Notes: generated by a model from the sequence alone, not told the origin. A stretch of DNA of 64,000 nucleotides from Branchipolynoe longqiensis (GCA_030323885.1 CM059186.1:147375810-147439809); one strand, 5' to 3'. Positions 1-11,433 are shown, counted from the stretch's first letter. Made by a program: numbers and translations.

Positions 1-11
1 CATTACAGTCC

Positions 12-347
12 AGACGGGATGGCCGGATGAGTTAGAGCGTCCGTCTCCCATGTTGGCAGATCATGGGGTCGTGGGTTCAAACCCTGGTGGAGTCCAACCA
101 ATGACTTAAAAAGTGATACTGATATTGCTTCCTAGCATGGCGCTCTGCATTATTAGGATAGGGCTAGGACTGGTTGGCTCAGTGTCAGGATAATGTGACT
201 GAGTGGGATATCAGGTCATGGTGCTGGCAGCCTGGTCTTCCAGTGGGGCAGCACTATAAGGTTGCCATGAGTGCACACTGTCACAAGTCAGTACCCATCC
301 TGATATGACCTTAGATGTTGCTAGGACGTAAAACAACAACAAACAAG
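12..347 (+). mobile_element. tRNA-derived SINE, head type A, near full length
   Basis: The tRNA-like head has Pol III A-box-like TGGCCGGATGAG and B-box-like GGTTCAAACCC (74-84). The family body follows: GGATAGGG..GACTGGTTGGCTCAG, ATAATGTGACTGAGTGGGAT, GGGGCAGCACTATAA, and a tail GACCTTAGATGTTGCTAGGA then CGTAAAACAACAACAAAC. This body defines the family used below. Confidence 0.88.
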
Positions 348-348
348 C

Positions 349-546
349 GGCATTACACTTACAGCCCCCACTGCTGTGTTATGATAGTGTTTTGAACTTG
401 GATAGTGTTTTGGATGTATGTAGGGGTAGTCTTTTGAACTTAACAGTAGTGTTTTCAACTTAAGCTGAAAATACTACCATCGGGTTTTGAACTTAGGTTG
501 AAAACACTACTGTAGTGTTTTCAACGGGGTAGTGTTTTGAACGTCC
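349..546. repeat. GTAGTGTTTTGAAC repeat cluster, copy 1
   Basis: Six or more direct and inverted copies of GTAGTGTTTTGAAC-like words, preceded by CAGCCCCCACTGCTGTG. The same cluster occurs in reverse at 40685-40800. Confidence 0.7.
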
Positions 547-551
547 TACAC

Positions 552-1055
552 CAGTGTCGCAGTTTGAGCGCCCTGCCAGTTTCAGCTGACTGCATAGACT
601 CAAACTCAAGGCATTGTCAATGGTCGTGAGCAATCTTCATACAGAAAATACAGAAGAAGTGAAATATCTCTAAAACCACTGCACCCATTAACAAATCGCT
701 TGGTACACATATAGAAAACATCTTTACCAAAATGATTATATTAAATTTATAAGGTTAGGGTTCTTGGTTTCTATTTATTTAGAATAAAACTAATGTTTTT
801 CACTGCGCGTACCATCAAACTCAAGGCATTGTCAATGGTCGTGAGCAATCTTCATACAGAAAATACAGGAAAAGTGAAATATCTCTAAAAGCACACCACC
901 TAGAAACAAATCGCTTGGAACACATATAGAAAACATCTTTATCAAAAACATTATATTAAATTCATAAGGTTAGTGACGATGCTGTTAGATTTTGATGCAT
1001 GCGGATGAAACTGACAGTCAGCTGAAACTGGCAGGGCGCTCAAACTGCGACACCG
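552..1055. mobile_element. Inverted-repeat element 1 with shared core repeat
   Basis: A perfect 38-bp terminal inverted repeat lies at 554-591 and 1016-1053 (starts GTGTCGCAGTTTGAGCGCCC). The interior holds two tandem core units 215 bp apart (601 and 816): CTCAAGGCATTGTCAATGGT, CGTGAGCAATCTTCATACAG, AGTGAAATATCTCTAAAA. Confidence 0.85.
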
Positions 1056-1342
1056 GCTCTGAAACCCCCGCTGGTGACGTGATGGCGCCACTAGTAGAAG
1101 GTCGGGTTCCCGCCCTCGTCTGATAGTGATACCATCACGGGCTGATATCGATGTGCGCCCGTCTCGCCCGCCTCACATGGGACAGGACTCACAATCTGTG
1201 GGGGAGGGGGTGGGGGTGGGGGGAGTCTATTCACCGAGACATACTGTAGCGGCCGAGTCCTCACCACCCGGCTGTAGCCGACCGGTCTCCCGGCAGAAGC
1301 ACGCCATATAAGGGCGCATTGTGATTGGGCGGCTATCTAACC

Positions 1343-1690
1343 CGGGGGGGGGGGGGGGGGGGGGGGGAGGGGGCGGGGGGGGGGGAGGGACGCGGGCCAG
1401 AGCCGCAGTAAATGTGACTGCGGCGATTTCCGGATTGTGCAAGAAGGTGCTTATTTGATGCTGCCTCCATAGACTGAGAGACCTCCGACAGACATAAATA
1501 ATAATAATAATAATAATAATAATGATAATAATAATAATTACTGGGAACGGTTATTAATATTTCAAAGCACGGATAATAATTAATTCCTTATTAATAAACA
1601 AACTCTCTTTGAAGCACTGGGCGCGAGTATGTGAATCGCATTTCTTCTCTCTCTCTCTCTCTCTCTCTCTCGCGCTCTCCCTCTCTCTTG
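1343..1690. repeat. Poly-G, (ATA)n and (CT)n microsatellites
   Basis: G-rich tract 1343-1390, (AATAAT)n 1496-1540, (CT)n 1648-1690. No gene in the surrounding stretch. Confidence 0.85.
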
Positions 1691-1829
1691 GAACATAATG
1701 AAAAGGTCGGAGGTTATGTAAGCTCGCTGTTTACTGTTGTCTGTATTTTCTCAACAATCGCCAGGAAAAGTGCTTAGCATGTAGTAAGTCCCGTAGAATT
1801 TCTTATTTGTTCTCCTTATGAAACTGTTA

Positions 1830-2463
1830 TGGAACTGATTATTTAAATAAATCTAATTCTTGTGAAACTACTGATTGAAATAAATGTATTCCTCCTGAAA
1901 TAATCACAATTTATATAAGCGTAATTCTTCCGAAACTTAATTCTTCTGAAACTCATGAATGTAATTCCCATGAGCCTTATAACGTTTAAAAAAATAGTGA
2001 TGAATACTCGGATTTAAATCATGTAACATATGATTGAACTGAACATAATTCTTCTGAAACTCACGTTTGAAATAAATATAATCCACGGAGACTTTATTCC
2101 ATTAAATCAAAAACAAACAAAACATATTTTTGGGGGGTGAAACTCACGATTTACATAAATGTATTTATCGTGAAACTCATGATTTAAATTGACTTTGTGA
2201 ACCTTACCCAACATTCCAGGATCTGCAAAGTTCATGATTTAAATAAACACAACTGTTTCTGAATCTTACCCAGCATATCGAGAGTCGGCGAAACTCCTGA
2301 TTTGAATAAACATGACTCTTTGTGAACCTTACCCAGCATTCCAATGCTCTGCAAAGCTCAGATAATTGAAATAAACACAAATATTTGTGAACATTACCCA
2401 GCATTCCAATGCTCTGCAAAACTCATGATTGAAATAAACACAAACTCCTTAAATGAACCTTAC
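1830..2463 (-). repeat. Minisatellite carrying copies of the exon end and 5' splice site
   Basis: Four clear units of 62-66 bp lie directly downstream (gene sense) of the juxtamembrane exon. Each repeats, on the minus strand, a GCAG..GGAATG block followed by a GGTAAGG-type donor. Donor GT positions are 2397, 2332, 2269 and 2207, against the true donor at 2463. The rest of each unit is AT-rich (TTTATTTCAATCATGAGTTT). More decayed units with the same GAAACTCATGATTT phrase continue to about 1830. Confidence 0.8.
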
Positions 2464-2685
2464 CGAGCATTCCGAGGGTCTGCAGGTCGTGGCGCGGGAA
2501 GTTGAGCTTGTCGTAGCTGCGTCGACGGCCCGAGTGCGACGAGTGCGAATTGTGCGAGTTCTGCGAGCTGACACCGGAAGCGTGTGATCGCGCGTCGTCG
2601 CTCTTCAGGATGGACGAGTCGCGCTCCTTCTTGTCCATCAGCTCCGTGTTCTCCGTGGGGACGACGCCGTTCTCCGCCTTGTCAG
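2464..2685 (-). CDS. PTK7: PTK7-like receptor, juxtamembrane exon
   Basis: This internal exon of 222 bp (74 codons) encodes the cytoplasmic segment between the membrane helix and the kinase-like domain. A Ser/His-rich linker (SHASGVSSQNSHNSHSSHSG) is followed by RRRSYDKLNFPRHDLQTLGM, which resembles the conserved PTK7 stretch just before the first kinase strand. The acceptor is TTACAG ending at 2686 and the donor is G/GTAAGG at 2463-2462. The exon enters and leaves in phase 1, matching the transmembrane exon. PTK7 proteins are kinase-dead Wnt/planar-polarity co-receptors of the plasma membrane. The assignment rests on the motif and on exon order. The kinase exons would lie left of base 1. The last bases of the exon and its donor are repeated in the intron (1830-2463). 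Confidence 0.85.
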
Positions 2686-2751
2686 CTGTAAGACAGACAG
2701 AAACAAACCGCCGTGTGAGATTGATTGTTTGGTTTGATTGTTTGTTAGAGT

Positions 2752-3048
2752 TTTATGTCCTGGCAACATCTAAGGTCATATCAGGACAGGTACCGACTTA
2801 TGACAGTGCACACTCATTGCGACGTTATATTTATAGTGCTGCCGCACTGGGAAATCAGGCCACTGACACCATGATCTGATATCCCACTCAATCACATTAT
2901 CCTGACATTGAGCTAACCAATCCTTGCCCTATTCTATTAATGCCGAGTACCTGGCTAGGAAGCGACGAGCATACATTTTTAAGTCACTGCTTTGACTCGA
3001 CCAGGGTTCGAACCCGTGGGTTCGAATCTCACGATCTACCAAAAAAAG
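2752..3048 (-). mobile_element. SINE (same family), reverse
   Basis: Starts with the tail complement CCTGGCAACATCTAAGGTCA and ends at the B-box (GGGTTCGAACCC, twice). The A-box part of the head is missing. Confidence 0.85.
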
Positions 3049-3368
3049 GGAGACAGAAACTCATTCGGGCATCGCATCTGGTATGCATGTTGGTGTATGT
3101 GTGGATGTGTGCGTGTCCCGACGAGACAAGTTTCAAACATGGCGAGAAGTGGCGTGAAGTGGCGAGAAGCGGCGAGAACTGGCGAGATGCGGCGAGAACA
3201 TGCCATCGCTCTTAGCCGGGCTGATTCCTACACGGTCCCTAATGCCCCATGCCCGGTCGCTCGGCCCGGACCGGCTCCCTTTGATCGTGCCGAGAACGAC
3301 CAGGTGCTCGCCTGGCCTTTAATTCAAGGCCGAACAAATTATCCACATTGGCTAGATCCACAGTCGTA

Positions 3369-4003
3369 CCAGAGAGCGTGTATATAAACAGATGAGAGGG
3401 ACAACTCCCGCGAAAATCGGTAACACAGGCTACAGTGGCGTTCCTGGCGGTTAGTGTTGAACAAGCTTTGAGTTTGACGGTACGTGCATTGCAAAACATT
3501 TGTTTTTATTCAAAATTAATAGAAATGCAGAAATCTAACCTTATCAATTTAATATAATCCTTTTGGTAAACATATTTTCTAGATGTGTACTAAGCGGCTT
3601 GTTTCTATTTCGTGTAGTTTTAGAGATATTTCACTTTTTTTGTAGGAAGATTGCACACGACCATTGACAATGCCTTGAGTTTGCCGTACGCGTAGTGAAA
3701 AACATCAGTTTTATTCCAAATTAATAGAAATCCAGAACCCTAACCATATCAATTTAATATAATCTTGTTGGTAAACATGTTTCCTATGTGTATTCCAATC
3801 AGTTTGTTGCTAGGTGTTGTAGTTTTAAAGATATTTAACGTTTTCTGTAGGAAGATTGCACACGACCATTGACAATGCCTTGAGTTTGACAGCTGTGTCA
3901 TATACTGTTCAACAACCACCACTTGGAGCGCCACAGTCGGCAGGTGTTACACAGTCTCGTATGGGAGTTGTCCCTCTCATCTGTTTATATACACGCTCTC
4001 TGG
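3369..4003. mobile_element. Inverted-repeat element 2 with the same core, different ends
   Basis: A perfect 41-bp terminal inverted repeat lies at 3369-3409 and 3963-4003 (starts CCAGAGAGCGTGTATATAAA). It is flanked by a 5-bp direct repeat TCGTA (3364-3368 and 4004-4008). The core repeat of element 1 is present twice in reverse, about 205 bp apart (3661 and 3866). Confidence 0.87.
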
Positions 4004-4059
4004 TCGTACACAGTCCTGGATCAGCACGCTGACTCTACCACATCAGGATCACATTGAAA

Positions 4060-4495
4060 CTGCCACATCTTTCCTTCTGTCTTTTCCTCTCGCCCCATTT
4101 CTCTTCCTCTCTCCTCGCGCTCTCTCCCCATGCCTCTCCCCCTTTCTCCTGGCCTGCTCTCTCCCCCTGCCTCTCCCCCTCACTCACCCCCTCTCTCACC
4201 CCCTCTCTCACCCCCTCTCTCACCCCCTCTCTCACCCCCTCTCTCCCTCCTCCTGCCTGCCCGCTCTCCTCCTTTTCCCATTCCTTCTCTCCCCTCTCAT
4301 CCCCTCCACTATCTTCCTCTCCTCTCTCCCTCTCTCATATCTCTATCTTACCAATCACTCCCCTTCTCTCCCCGTCCCTCCCTCCCTATCCCTCCACCCC
4401 CGTTGCGTCCCTCTCCCTCCCCGCACCCTCCCTCTCCCCCTTCTCCCAGCTCTCTCCCTCCATCTCCAAGCTCTCTCCCCCCTCCCTCTCTTACG
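4060..4495. repeat. Pyrimidine-rich tract with CTCTCTCACCCC units
   Basis: Strong strand bias. A clean 12-bp repeat lies at about 4180-4245. Confidence 0.8.
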
Positions 4496-4781
4496 ACATT
4501 AAATGGTGGCTGCTGGTAAAGCCCAAGTAACACCTACCCGGACTAGCCCCAGATTTTTAGCCGGACCACTCCCGGACCATTCCCCCAGACTGTCCTGGAC
4601 AGCCCCGGATAAAATCGCTATTTTTGCCTCGCTCTCACCTACCCGGACGAGCCATAGACTACAAGCCCAGATCATCCGAGATGAGCCCCAGGCAACCCCC
4701 GGACTACCTGGATGAGCCCCGGACAACCCCCGGACAAGCTCCGCACAACCCCCGGATGATAGCCTGAAATGGGGGACTCAT

Positions 4782-5162
4782 CCCGGTGTCGTGGTTTAAA
4801 ACCCCGGCGAGATCGCATCCCTTGCCGTGGCTTCTGCGCATGTAAACACTGTGTATGTGCGCGCAGCTCGGCTGCAGAATGAATACACACTGCCACTGCC
4901 ACTATTAAAAATTAATAGAAATGCACAACCCTAACCGTATAAATTTAATATAATCTATTCGTTGAATATGTTTTCTATATGTGTACCAGACAGTTTGTTT
5001 CTAAGTGGTGTAGTTTTAGAGATATTTCACTTTTTCTGTATGAAGATTGCTCACAGAATAAGAATTTGACGCATGCGCAGACGACGCGCTTAAAGTCCGC
5101 GCATGCGCAGAAGCCACGGCAGGGGATGCGATCTGGCCGGGGTTTTAAACCATGACACCGGG
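4782..5162. mobile_element. Inverted-repeat element 3 with one core unit
   Basis: 61-bp terminal inverted repeats (4782-4842 and 5102-5162, 58 of 61 matching) start CCCGGTGTC and include TTTAAAACCCCGG and GCCGTGGCTTCTGCGCATG. The interior carries a single reverse core unit (AGTTTTAGAGATATTTCACT to TGAAGATTGCTCAC). Confidence 0.85.
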
Positions 5163-5727
5163 GTAGGCCATTGGATCGTGAGGGGTCGCGGGTTCTATCC
5201 CAAACCGACTGCAATCAAAAACTCACAGCATTGCCATTTGTCACTAACTCTTCTGGCGTTGGGTATCACTGTGGATATATCATATACTGAGTGGGATATC
5301 TCATGGACTTAGTGGTAAGTGGTATCAGACGACCACCACTATGTGCTCTATAATGAAATTACGGAAATATAAACAAGGATATGATCCCCTCTCAGTTATT
5401 GGTCCTGACTATATAATTATATGAGTAGCATGACTATTATGACTATTATGACTATATTCCAGTGTCCATTTCTTTCACATGGTGCTATCTATGCATGATC
5501 AGTTACAGTGTACTGCCGCTACTGTTGGCCAGGGTCTTTTTTCATATAGACAGTATTTTTTTAATATATAATCTGTTATTCAAATTCCTCATATTTGTTC
5601 CAATCCAAAGAATTTCGAAGTCGCTTATAAATGCAAATTGTTGGAATTTCCAAACATGGAATTTCACTGACCAAAATCCAGCACATTTCAGTCTTCAAGT
5701 ATGCATACAAACCCTGAGAGCCTAACA

Positions 5728-5972
5728 GTAACACGGTAGCCGAATCAGTAAGATCGCTGACTTCCAATGCGGAAACTCAGGCCTACAAATCCGAACCAAG
5801 TCAAACCAATGACTTACTGAATTGATACCCGTCACTACATACCCTGGCGCTCAGCATTGATAGGATAGGGCAAGCACTGGTTATCTCAATCTGCCTGAGT
5901 GGGATATCAGGGCATGATTGCCTGGTCTTCCAGTGCGTCAGCACAATAAATTTGCCATCAGTGCGAACTGTC
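5728..5972 (+). mobile_element. SINE (same family), diverged, 3' truncated
   Basis: Head GTAGCCGAATCAGTAAG and the body through GCACAATAAATTTGCCATCA are present. The tail is lost. Confidence 0.75.
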
Positions 5973-5975
5973 ACA

Positions 5976-6470
5976 ATTCAATCATCATCATCATCATCAT
6001 GCTGTCGGTCGCGATGTGACAAAGACTGCTTTCATTACTTGACTGCCGCTCTCCATTTAGCTCTCTGCTGTGAGAGTTGCGTCCATGAGTCGGTCTTAAT
6101 TGTACATTTCATGAAAGCTGCCTGCAAAAGTGTTGAAGTGCTGCTGGCTTTTGCAAGTTACCAGCGGCACTCTCTCGGGGAGCAAATAGAGGTTTCACAC
6201 CGGCAAGAACATGTCAAGACAGGCACAAAACTATTTGTCCCTGCAGTGGCTGGTCGGGAGATGTTGGGGGTTCCATACATCAACCTCCTTAATGCTGCCA
6301 CAGTGACATGGTTTTCTGTTTAGGGTTTGCTCCCTTAGCCTTCGGTTCTGTCAAGAACCTGTACCACAAGGCAGTGGTTTACAACTCTGCAAGGCAGGGG
6401 CGTCAAACTCCCTGAGGTATTGCTATACCTGCATTGCTATACCTGCATACAATTCAATACCCGTGTGATA
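5976..6470. other. Unassigned unique stretch
   Basis: An (ATC)n run at 5982-6000 is followed by complex DNA. The longest frame (about 115 codons, ending 6323) shows no recognisable domain or splice signals, so it is not called. Confidence 0.5.
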
Positions 6471-6473
6471 TGA

Positions 6474-6990
6474 GCATAGATGTTGCTATGATATAAAACC
6501 CCAAAGAAACAAACTTACATTAATTCACATATGCAATTAAACCATCTTTCTTCACTCAACACCCCAAAACTGTACACCCATAGGCGCATGTAAGGTGATA
6601 TGAGCTTAGATGTTGCTAGGATGTAAAACTCAAGACTAAACAGGGTGGCCAAATAAGTTGAGTGTCCATCTCCTGTGTTGGTCGATCGCGGGATTCGAAC
6701 ACACGGGTTCGTACCCTGGTCGAGTCAAACAAATCAAATGACTTTAAAATTTATACTTGTCGCTTCCTAGCCAGGCGTTCAGCTTTATTAGGATAGGGCA
6801 AGCACTGATTAGCTCAGCGTCAGGATAATGTAACTGAGTGGGATATCAGGTCAAGGTGCTGGTGGCCTGGTCTCCCAGTGGGGCAGCACTATAAAGTCAC
6901 CATGAGTGTGCACTGTCAGAAGTCGGTACCCGTCCTGATATGACCTTAGATGTTGCAAGGGTTTAAAACACCGACAATCAACCTATAAAA
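6474..6990 (+). mobile_element. SINE (head type A) plus two extra tail fragments
   Basis: A full copy runs 6645-6990. Separate tail fragments (GATATGAGC.TAGATGTTGCTA) lie at 6474-6508 and 6597-6640. An 80-85 bp block (ATTAATTCACA.ATGCAATTA ... CCCATAGGCGCATGTA) occurs at 6517-6596 and again at 7006-7088, so the region is a local duplication. Confidence 0.8.
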
Positions 6991-7084
6991 CCCAAACAAA
7001 CACACATTAATTCACACATGCAATTAAACTATCTTTCTTCACCCGACATCCCATTCCCAACACTGCACACCCATAGGCGCATGT

Positions 7085-7330
7085 AGGGTGTGATCAATGC
7101 CGACTATTTACTGGGTGTGGCTGACATTCACACCCGCCTCGTTTCACACCCCCACATAAAGATCGCGTCAGCGTAGTCGACAACGCAACACCGCAGGCCT
7201 ATATAGGTGTCACACCCAGACACCACCAGCACCACCACGCACGCCCCCTGTCGGCCTCCTGGCACACCACGTGACAGACCGGGGCTCCCTGAATGACAGC
7301 GGTCGTGTTGTGGTGGGTCCGCCTTTCTCG
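7085..7330. promoter_or_regulatory. Candidate enhancer with clustered T-box half-sites
   Basis: GGTGTGA (7088), GGGTGTGG (7113), TTCACACC (7128), TTTCACACC (7142) and AGGTGTCACACC (7205) fall within 130 bp of complex, non-repeat intronic DNA. CACGTGAC lies near 7267. The function is a guess from motif density. Confidence 0.3.
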
Positions 7331-7440
7331 TCCATTGGCAAAGCCATTTACTATCTCGTAGTCAACTCGATAATTTCTACACTCAGTTTCTTTACTTGCA
7401 TGGCCCGATGGTTTTGCGTTTCTGAGATAAATATAATACA

Positions 7441-7853
7441 CAGTCTGATGAAAGCACCACATTTTCAAAACCTAAATAATTATCTACATTTGATTCTACA
7501 GATCTAACTCAGACATTGATGCACTTATTAAGCATTTGTTGTCACAATATTATTAGGGTGATAGTTATAATCTATATTACATTAGCTTGAAGTAATTTCT
7601 TTTTAAAATAGCAAACTTTTGCGATATTTGAAATGCAAACATAGAAAATTATGTTTGGCAAGCACACCAAAACTTTGCCCACCATGGGCTTCTGAAGTAA
7701 CATATTCTATTAAATTGACCCCGTCTTCTCTTCAATGTGACATCAAATGCTAAATAAGTGCATCAATATCCAAGTTATATATGTAGAATAAAATCTCGAT
7801 TATTATTTTGGTTTAAAAAATGTGATGTTTTTATTGGATTATGCAGCTTTAAA
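7441..7853. mobile_element. GCATAGTCC-type AT-rich MITE, copy 1
   Basis: The ends are inverted over about 100 bp: 7441-7540 is a reverse match to 7738-7843 (CATTTTCAAAACC, AATTAT, AAGTGCATCAAT). It ends GGATTATGCAGCTTTAAA. The interior has CAAGCACACCAAAACTTTGC. Confidence 0.72.
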
Positions 7854-8107
7854 GAGGTATTTTTTAAATAACGCATACAATTTAAGCCACGCACCCAACC
7901 ACGTTCTTAATATGCTTGGTTAATATGTCAGTCTAATGCTATTTAAATCACAATTTTCTTTTATTCTTTATTATTAATCTTTTTTTAATTCTTCCTTTAT
8001 TCCTAGGAATATCTCATTCAGTCAGCACCGATATTAATATGTCTTAAATGGTTGACACCTCTACTTGCGACCCTGTGCACCTTTAACGATCACCTAGTGA
8101 AACAACT

Positions 8108-8412
8108 GGGCGTGGTGGCTGAATCGGTTAAGCGCAGGTCTCTCGTTTGTGCGGGAGATCGGAAGTTCGATTCCCAGTCGAGTCAAACCAATGACTTACA
8201 AAATTGATGCTTGTTGCTTCCTTGCTTAGCGCTCGGCAGTAATAGGATAGGGCAAGGACTGGTTAACGCAATGTCAGGATAATGTGACTGAGTCGGATAT
8301 TGGGCCATGGTGCTGGCAGCCTGACTTCCCAGTGGGGCAGCACTATAAAGTCACCATGATTGCACACTGTCATTAGTCGGTACCCGAGTTAGATGATGCC
8401 AGGACGTAAAAT
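8108..8412 (+). mobile_element. SINE (same family), head type B
   Basis: The head GGGCGTGGTGGCTGAATCGG and B-box AGTTCGATTCCC differ from type A. The body is the same. Confidence 0.85.
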
Positions 8413-8519
8413 TTCACCATCCAACCAGCCTTCTTCAGCACTGATAATGATATTTCTTAAATCGTTGACACCTATGACAATGTGCACCTTTAATGATTAT
8501 CTAGTGAAACAACAACACG

Positions 8520-8840
8520 CCGTTTAATTACTCGTCACACACGCCCCCTTTTATCATCAGGGGGCGTCACGATCGGCCAGCCACTTTTCTTCCCAAGACC
8601 CACCACAGGAGCGCTGCTATAATAATACCACCGCGCGCCGCCAGGTGACAGATGGTGCCACTGGCAGCAGAAGACGGATGCCCCTCGGGCGTGGTGCGGC
8701 GAGGGGCCGCTTGGTGGCGCCCCGCGCTGGATCTGGGCAGCCACGTGACCTCACATGCGGTATAGTCAGCGGTATCCAATCAGCGGCCGTCTTCAGCCGG
8801 CGATCCAGGCGTGAAGCCCGTGAGGTTCTACTTAAGTAGG
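8520..8840. promoter_or_regulatory. Candidate GC-rich regulatory island
   Basis: Complex unique intronic DNA with a perfect hairpin ACGCCCCC...GGGGGCGT (8541-8567), an E-box-like CCACGTGACCTCA (about 8740) and ATCCAATCAGCG (about 8775). No exon is supported. Confidence 0.3.
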
Positions 8841-8886
8841 GGGGGGGGGGGTATACATTTTTCTGCGGAGGATGCGCAATGAGATG

Positions 8887-9630
8887 CTTGCTACCAGCAA
8901 TATTAGTTCCTGCCAGTACCACCAGAGGGAAGGTTGATGTTGGAAATCCTCTATAAGTGCTTTTCCATCGAGCATACCGCACAGCAATAAGGTGCCTACA
9001 ACATCAGTTCTTCCACTGCCATCAGAGAGCAGGTTGATGGTGGAAATCCTCTATAACTTATAAGACATTTTCCATCGAACATACCACACAGAATGCACTG
9101 CCTACAGAGGGAAGGTTGATGTTGGAAATCCTCTATAAGTGCTTTTCCATCGAACATACCGCACAGCAATAAGGTGCCGACAACATCAGTTCTTCCACTG
9201 CCATCAGAGAACAGGTTGATGGTGGAAATCCTCTATAACTTATAAGACCTTTTCCATCGAACATATCGCACAGCAATGGACTGCCTACAGAGGGAAGGTT
9301 GGTGGTGGAAATCCTCTATAATACCTTTTCCAATGAGCACGCAGCACAGAAATCAACTATATATCAATTCTTCCACTGCCGTCAGAGGGCAGGTTGGTTG
9401 TGGAAATCCTATGTAAGAACTTTTCTACACCGCATAAATGCACAGATGAGCTTAGACCGACGACATTTTGTCCTCCACTGCCATCATGGGACGGGTATTG
9501 GGGATGGAAATCGTCGATAACTTATAAGACCTTTTCCACAGCGCAGAAATGCACGGGTTACCTTAGGGCCCACAATATCCGAGGGAGGGTGTTGGCGGTG
9601 GAAAACGTCTATACAGCACCTTAACGCTGG
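8887..9630. repeat. Minisatellite, about 8 units of ~80-100 bp
   Basis: Units contain GGTTGATG.TGGAAATCCTCT, ATAA..CTTTTCCATCGAACAT and CAGTTCTTCCACTGCCATCA. Later units are more diverged. Confidence 0.85.
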
Positions 9631-10300
9631 CGCAATGAACTCAACAAAGCAAGGATCCTCCTCTTAGAATTCCCAGAGTATTGGGCACAGGTTAAATCTG
9701 CACTTGCTTAAATCATGCACAACGTCAATTGTAATCTGCACGTTTATATGGATTGCACATCTGATTAAATGCTCAAGAATCTCAATAATACCACCCCCCC
9801 CCCCCTCCTCCACACACACACACAAACAGGGAACAAAGCGGCGGTGGACCTCGTCTTCCTAGCTATTTGTGACCGCCTATCTGATTTAGTGTCAGGGATC
9901 ACTCCACATCTTAACCCCTTTCGCCTTAAGGAGTCCGTCCGCCATACCTGCGGCCGGGCGTGTTGGGCAGGGGTGGGGGTGGGGGGGGGGGGGACCTCAC
10001 CGACACCCAGGGTTGCCAACATTGGAAAATGAAAACCCTGAATATCTTAAGTGATGTTATATTAGAAGGTCTAGGGGTACTCCCCCAGAAAATGTTTTAC
10101 AAATAAATCCGGAAGATTTATATAATATTATTATAAGAATGATATTGCAGGGTTGCCAAGATTGGAAACATTGAAAATCCACAAGATCGGCGTATGGTGA
10201 TAATGGGATATACAATATAGTACACCTTACGGCGAAACCGTAAGGGTTGGCCACCCTTGACACCCCACCACCCCTGCAGTGATTTACGGCATCGGGATCA
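9631..10300. other. Unassigned stretch
   Basis: AT/GC-mixed DNA with poly-C and poly-G runs. GGGTTGCCAA.ATTGGAAA occurs at about 10011 and 10151, perhaps an old repeat. No gene seen. Confidence 0.5.
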
Positions 10301-10430
10301 TTGAGCCGATCTACCCGCCGCCAGGGGGCGGGTGGGGGGAGAGTGGGAGGTGGGGGGGGGGGGGGAGTTCAGTATCCCTATCTGCCATCTGAACGCTCAT
10401 TAGTTGTATGCCAGTTAGCATCTGCTGGAC

Positions 10431-10475
10431 TGTCACTGTCACTGTCACTGTCACTGTCACTGTCACTGTCACTGA
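10431..10475. repeat. (CACTGT)n microsatellite
   Basis: Seven hexamer units. Confidence 0.9.
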
Positions 10476-10545
10476 GGTTGTTTGTACTGACTTTATTCCG
10501 TGTGTATGATGAGTGGAATGTTTTTTGTTGGAATTGTATTTCCTG

Positions 10546-10848
10546 GCAACATCTAAGCTCATATCAGGACAGGTACTGACTTGTGACAGCGCACACTCAT
10601 GGCGACTTTATAGTGCTGTCCCACTGGGAAATCAGGCCGCCAGCACCATGACCCGACATCTCACTATTATCACATTATCCTGAACCTGAGCTAACGAGTC
10701 CTTGCCCTATCCTATTAATGCTGAGCACCAGGCTCGGAAGCGACAAGTATCAATTTTTAAGTCATTGGCTTGAATCGACTGGGAACCAAACTCCTGATCT
10801 CCCGAACGGAAGGCCTGCGCTTGACCGATTCGGCCACCGCGCGCGATT
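10546..10848 (-). mobile_element. SINE (same family), head type B, reverse
   Basis: Runs from CCTGGCAACATCTAAGCTCA to the head complement GACCGATTCGGCCACCGCGC. Confidence 0.85.
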
Positions 10849-11154
10849 TAAGTGAAGTGTATGATGGGGAAGGGGATGGAATTTAGATTTAGAAGGTATA
10901 TCAGCAAAGAGTAAACTACCACCTATCGATGCGTGTTTGCGTAAGCTGGCTGAAGCCTTGTGAAGGAATGCTTACATGTGTGGATCTTGCCGTTATCGCC
11001 CACTGTCTGTCTACCTGCCCAAGGTTATATACACTAGCCTGTCAGTGATAGCCACAGGCCGACTCTTCCCTACGCAATCGGCGCATCAGCAATTCCCACA
11101 GACTGCTTATCGATAGCCTGCCATAGATAGTTACCCCCCTGTAAGGATAGACAG

Positions 11155-11197
<43 letters not shown>

Positions 11198-11211
11198 TAT
11201 ATACATATATA
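10849..11211. other. Unassigned intron and (TA)n target of DIRS copy 1
   Basis: Unique sequence to 11157, then a (TA)n tract directly abutting the element. Confidence 0.6.
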
Positions 11212-11327
11212 GTATAGTTATACGAGTCTTACCTTGGTACAGATGATGGATAACTGTTGTTTTACCGAGGTATAAGCCTCGGATAGATGTGGGCTAGGGA
11301 GAGGTAAGCACGTCCGGTACCAGCAAT
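11212..11327. repeat. DIRS copy 1 recombinase-side terminal repeat
   Basis: This is the terminal sequence of the element. Its inner 34 bp (11294-11327) are a perfect inverted match to 16527-16560 at the other end. Its outer 88 bp (11212-11299) are repeated in reverse complement at 11434-11521. Confidence 0.9.
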
Positions 11328-11433
11328 CTTAACCTACTTATTGAGGATAAAAATGACTTTCAAACAATGGATACTATTACTTTACCGAAAAGGTACACCA
11401 ACGGAATAGATGTGGCAGGGTGTGGCGGGAGGG

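Noticed and set aside
12..90. tRNA gene
   Set aside because: A- and B-box-like motifs are present, but the cloverleaf is imperfect and the sequence continues into a SINE body found many times.
5952..6323. Possible gene of about 120 codons
   Set aside because: No recognisable domain, Ser run from a CAT microsatellite, partly overlapping a SINE end.
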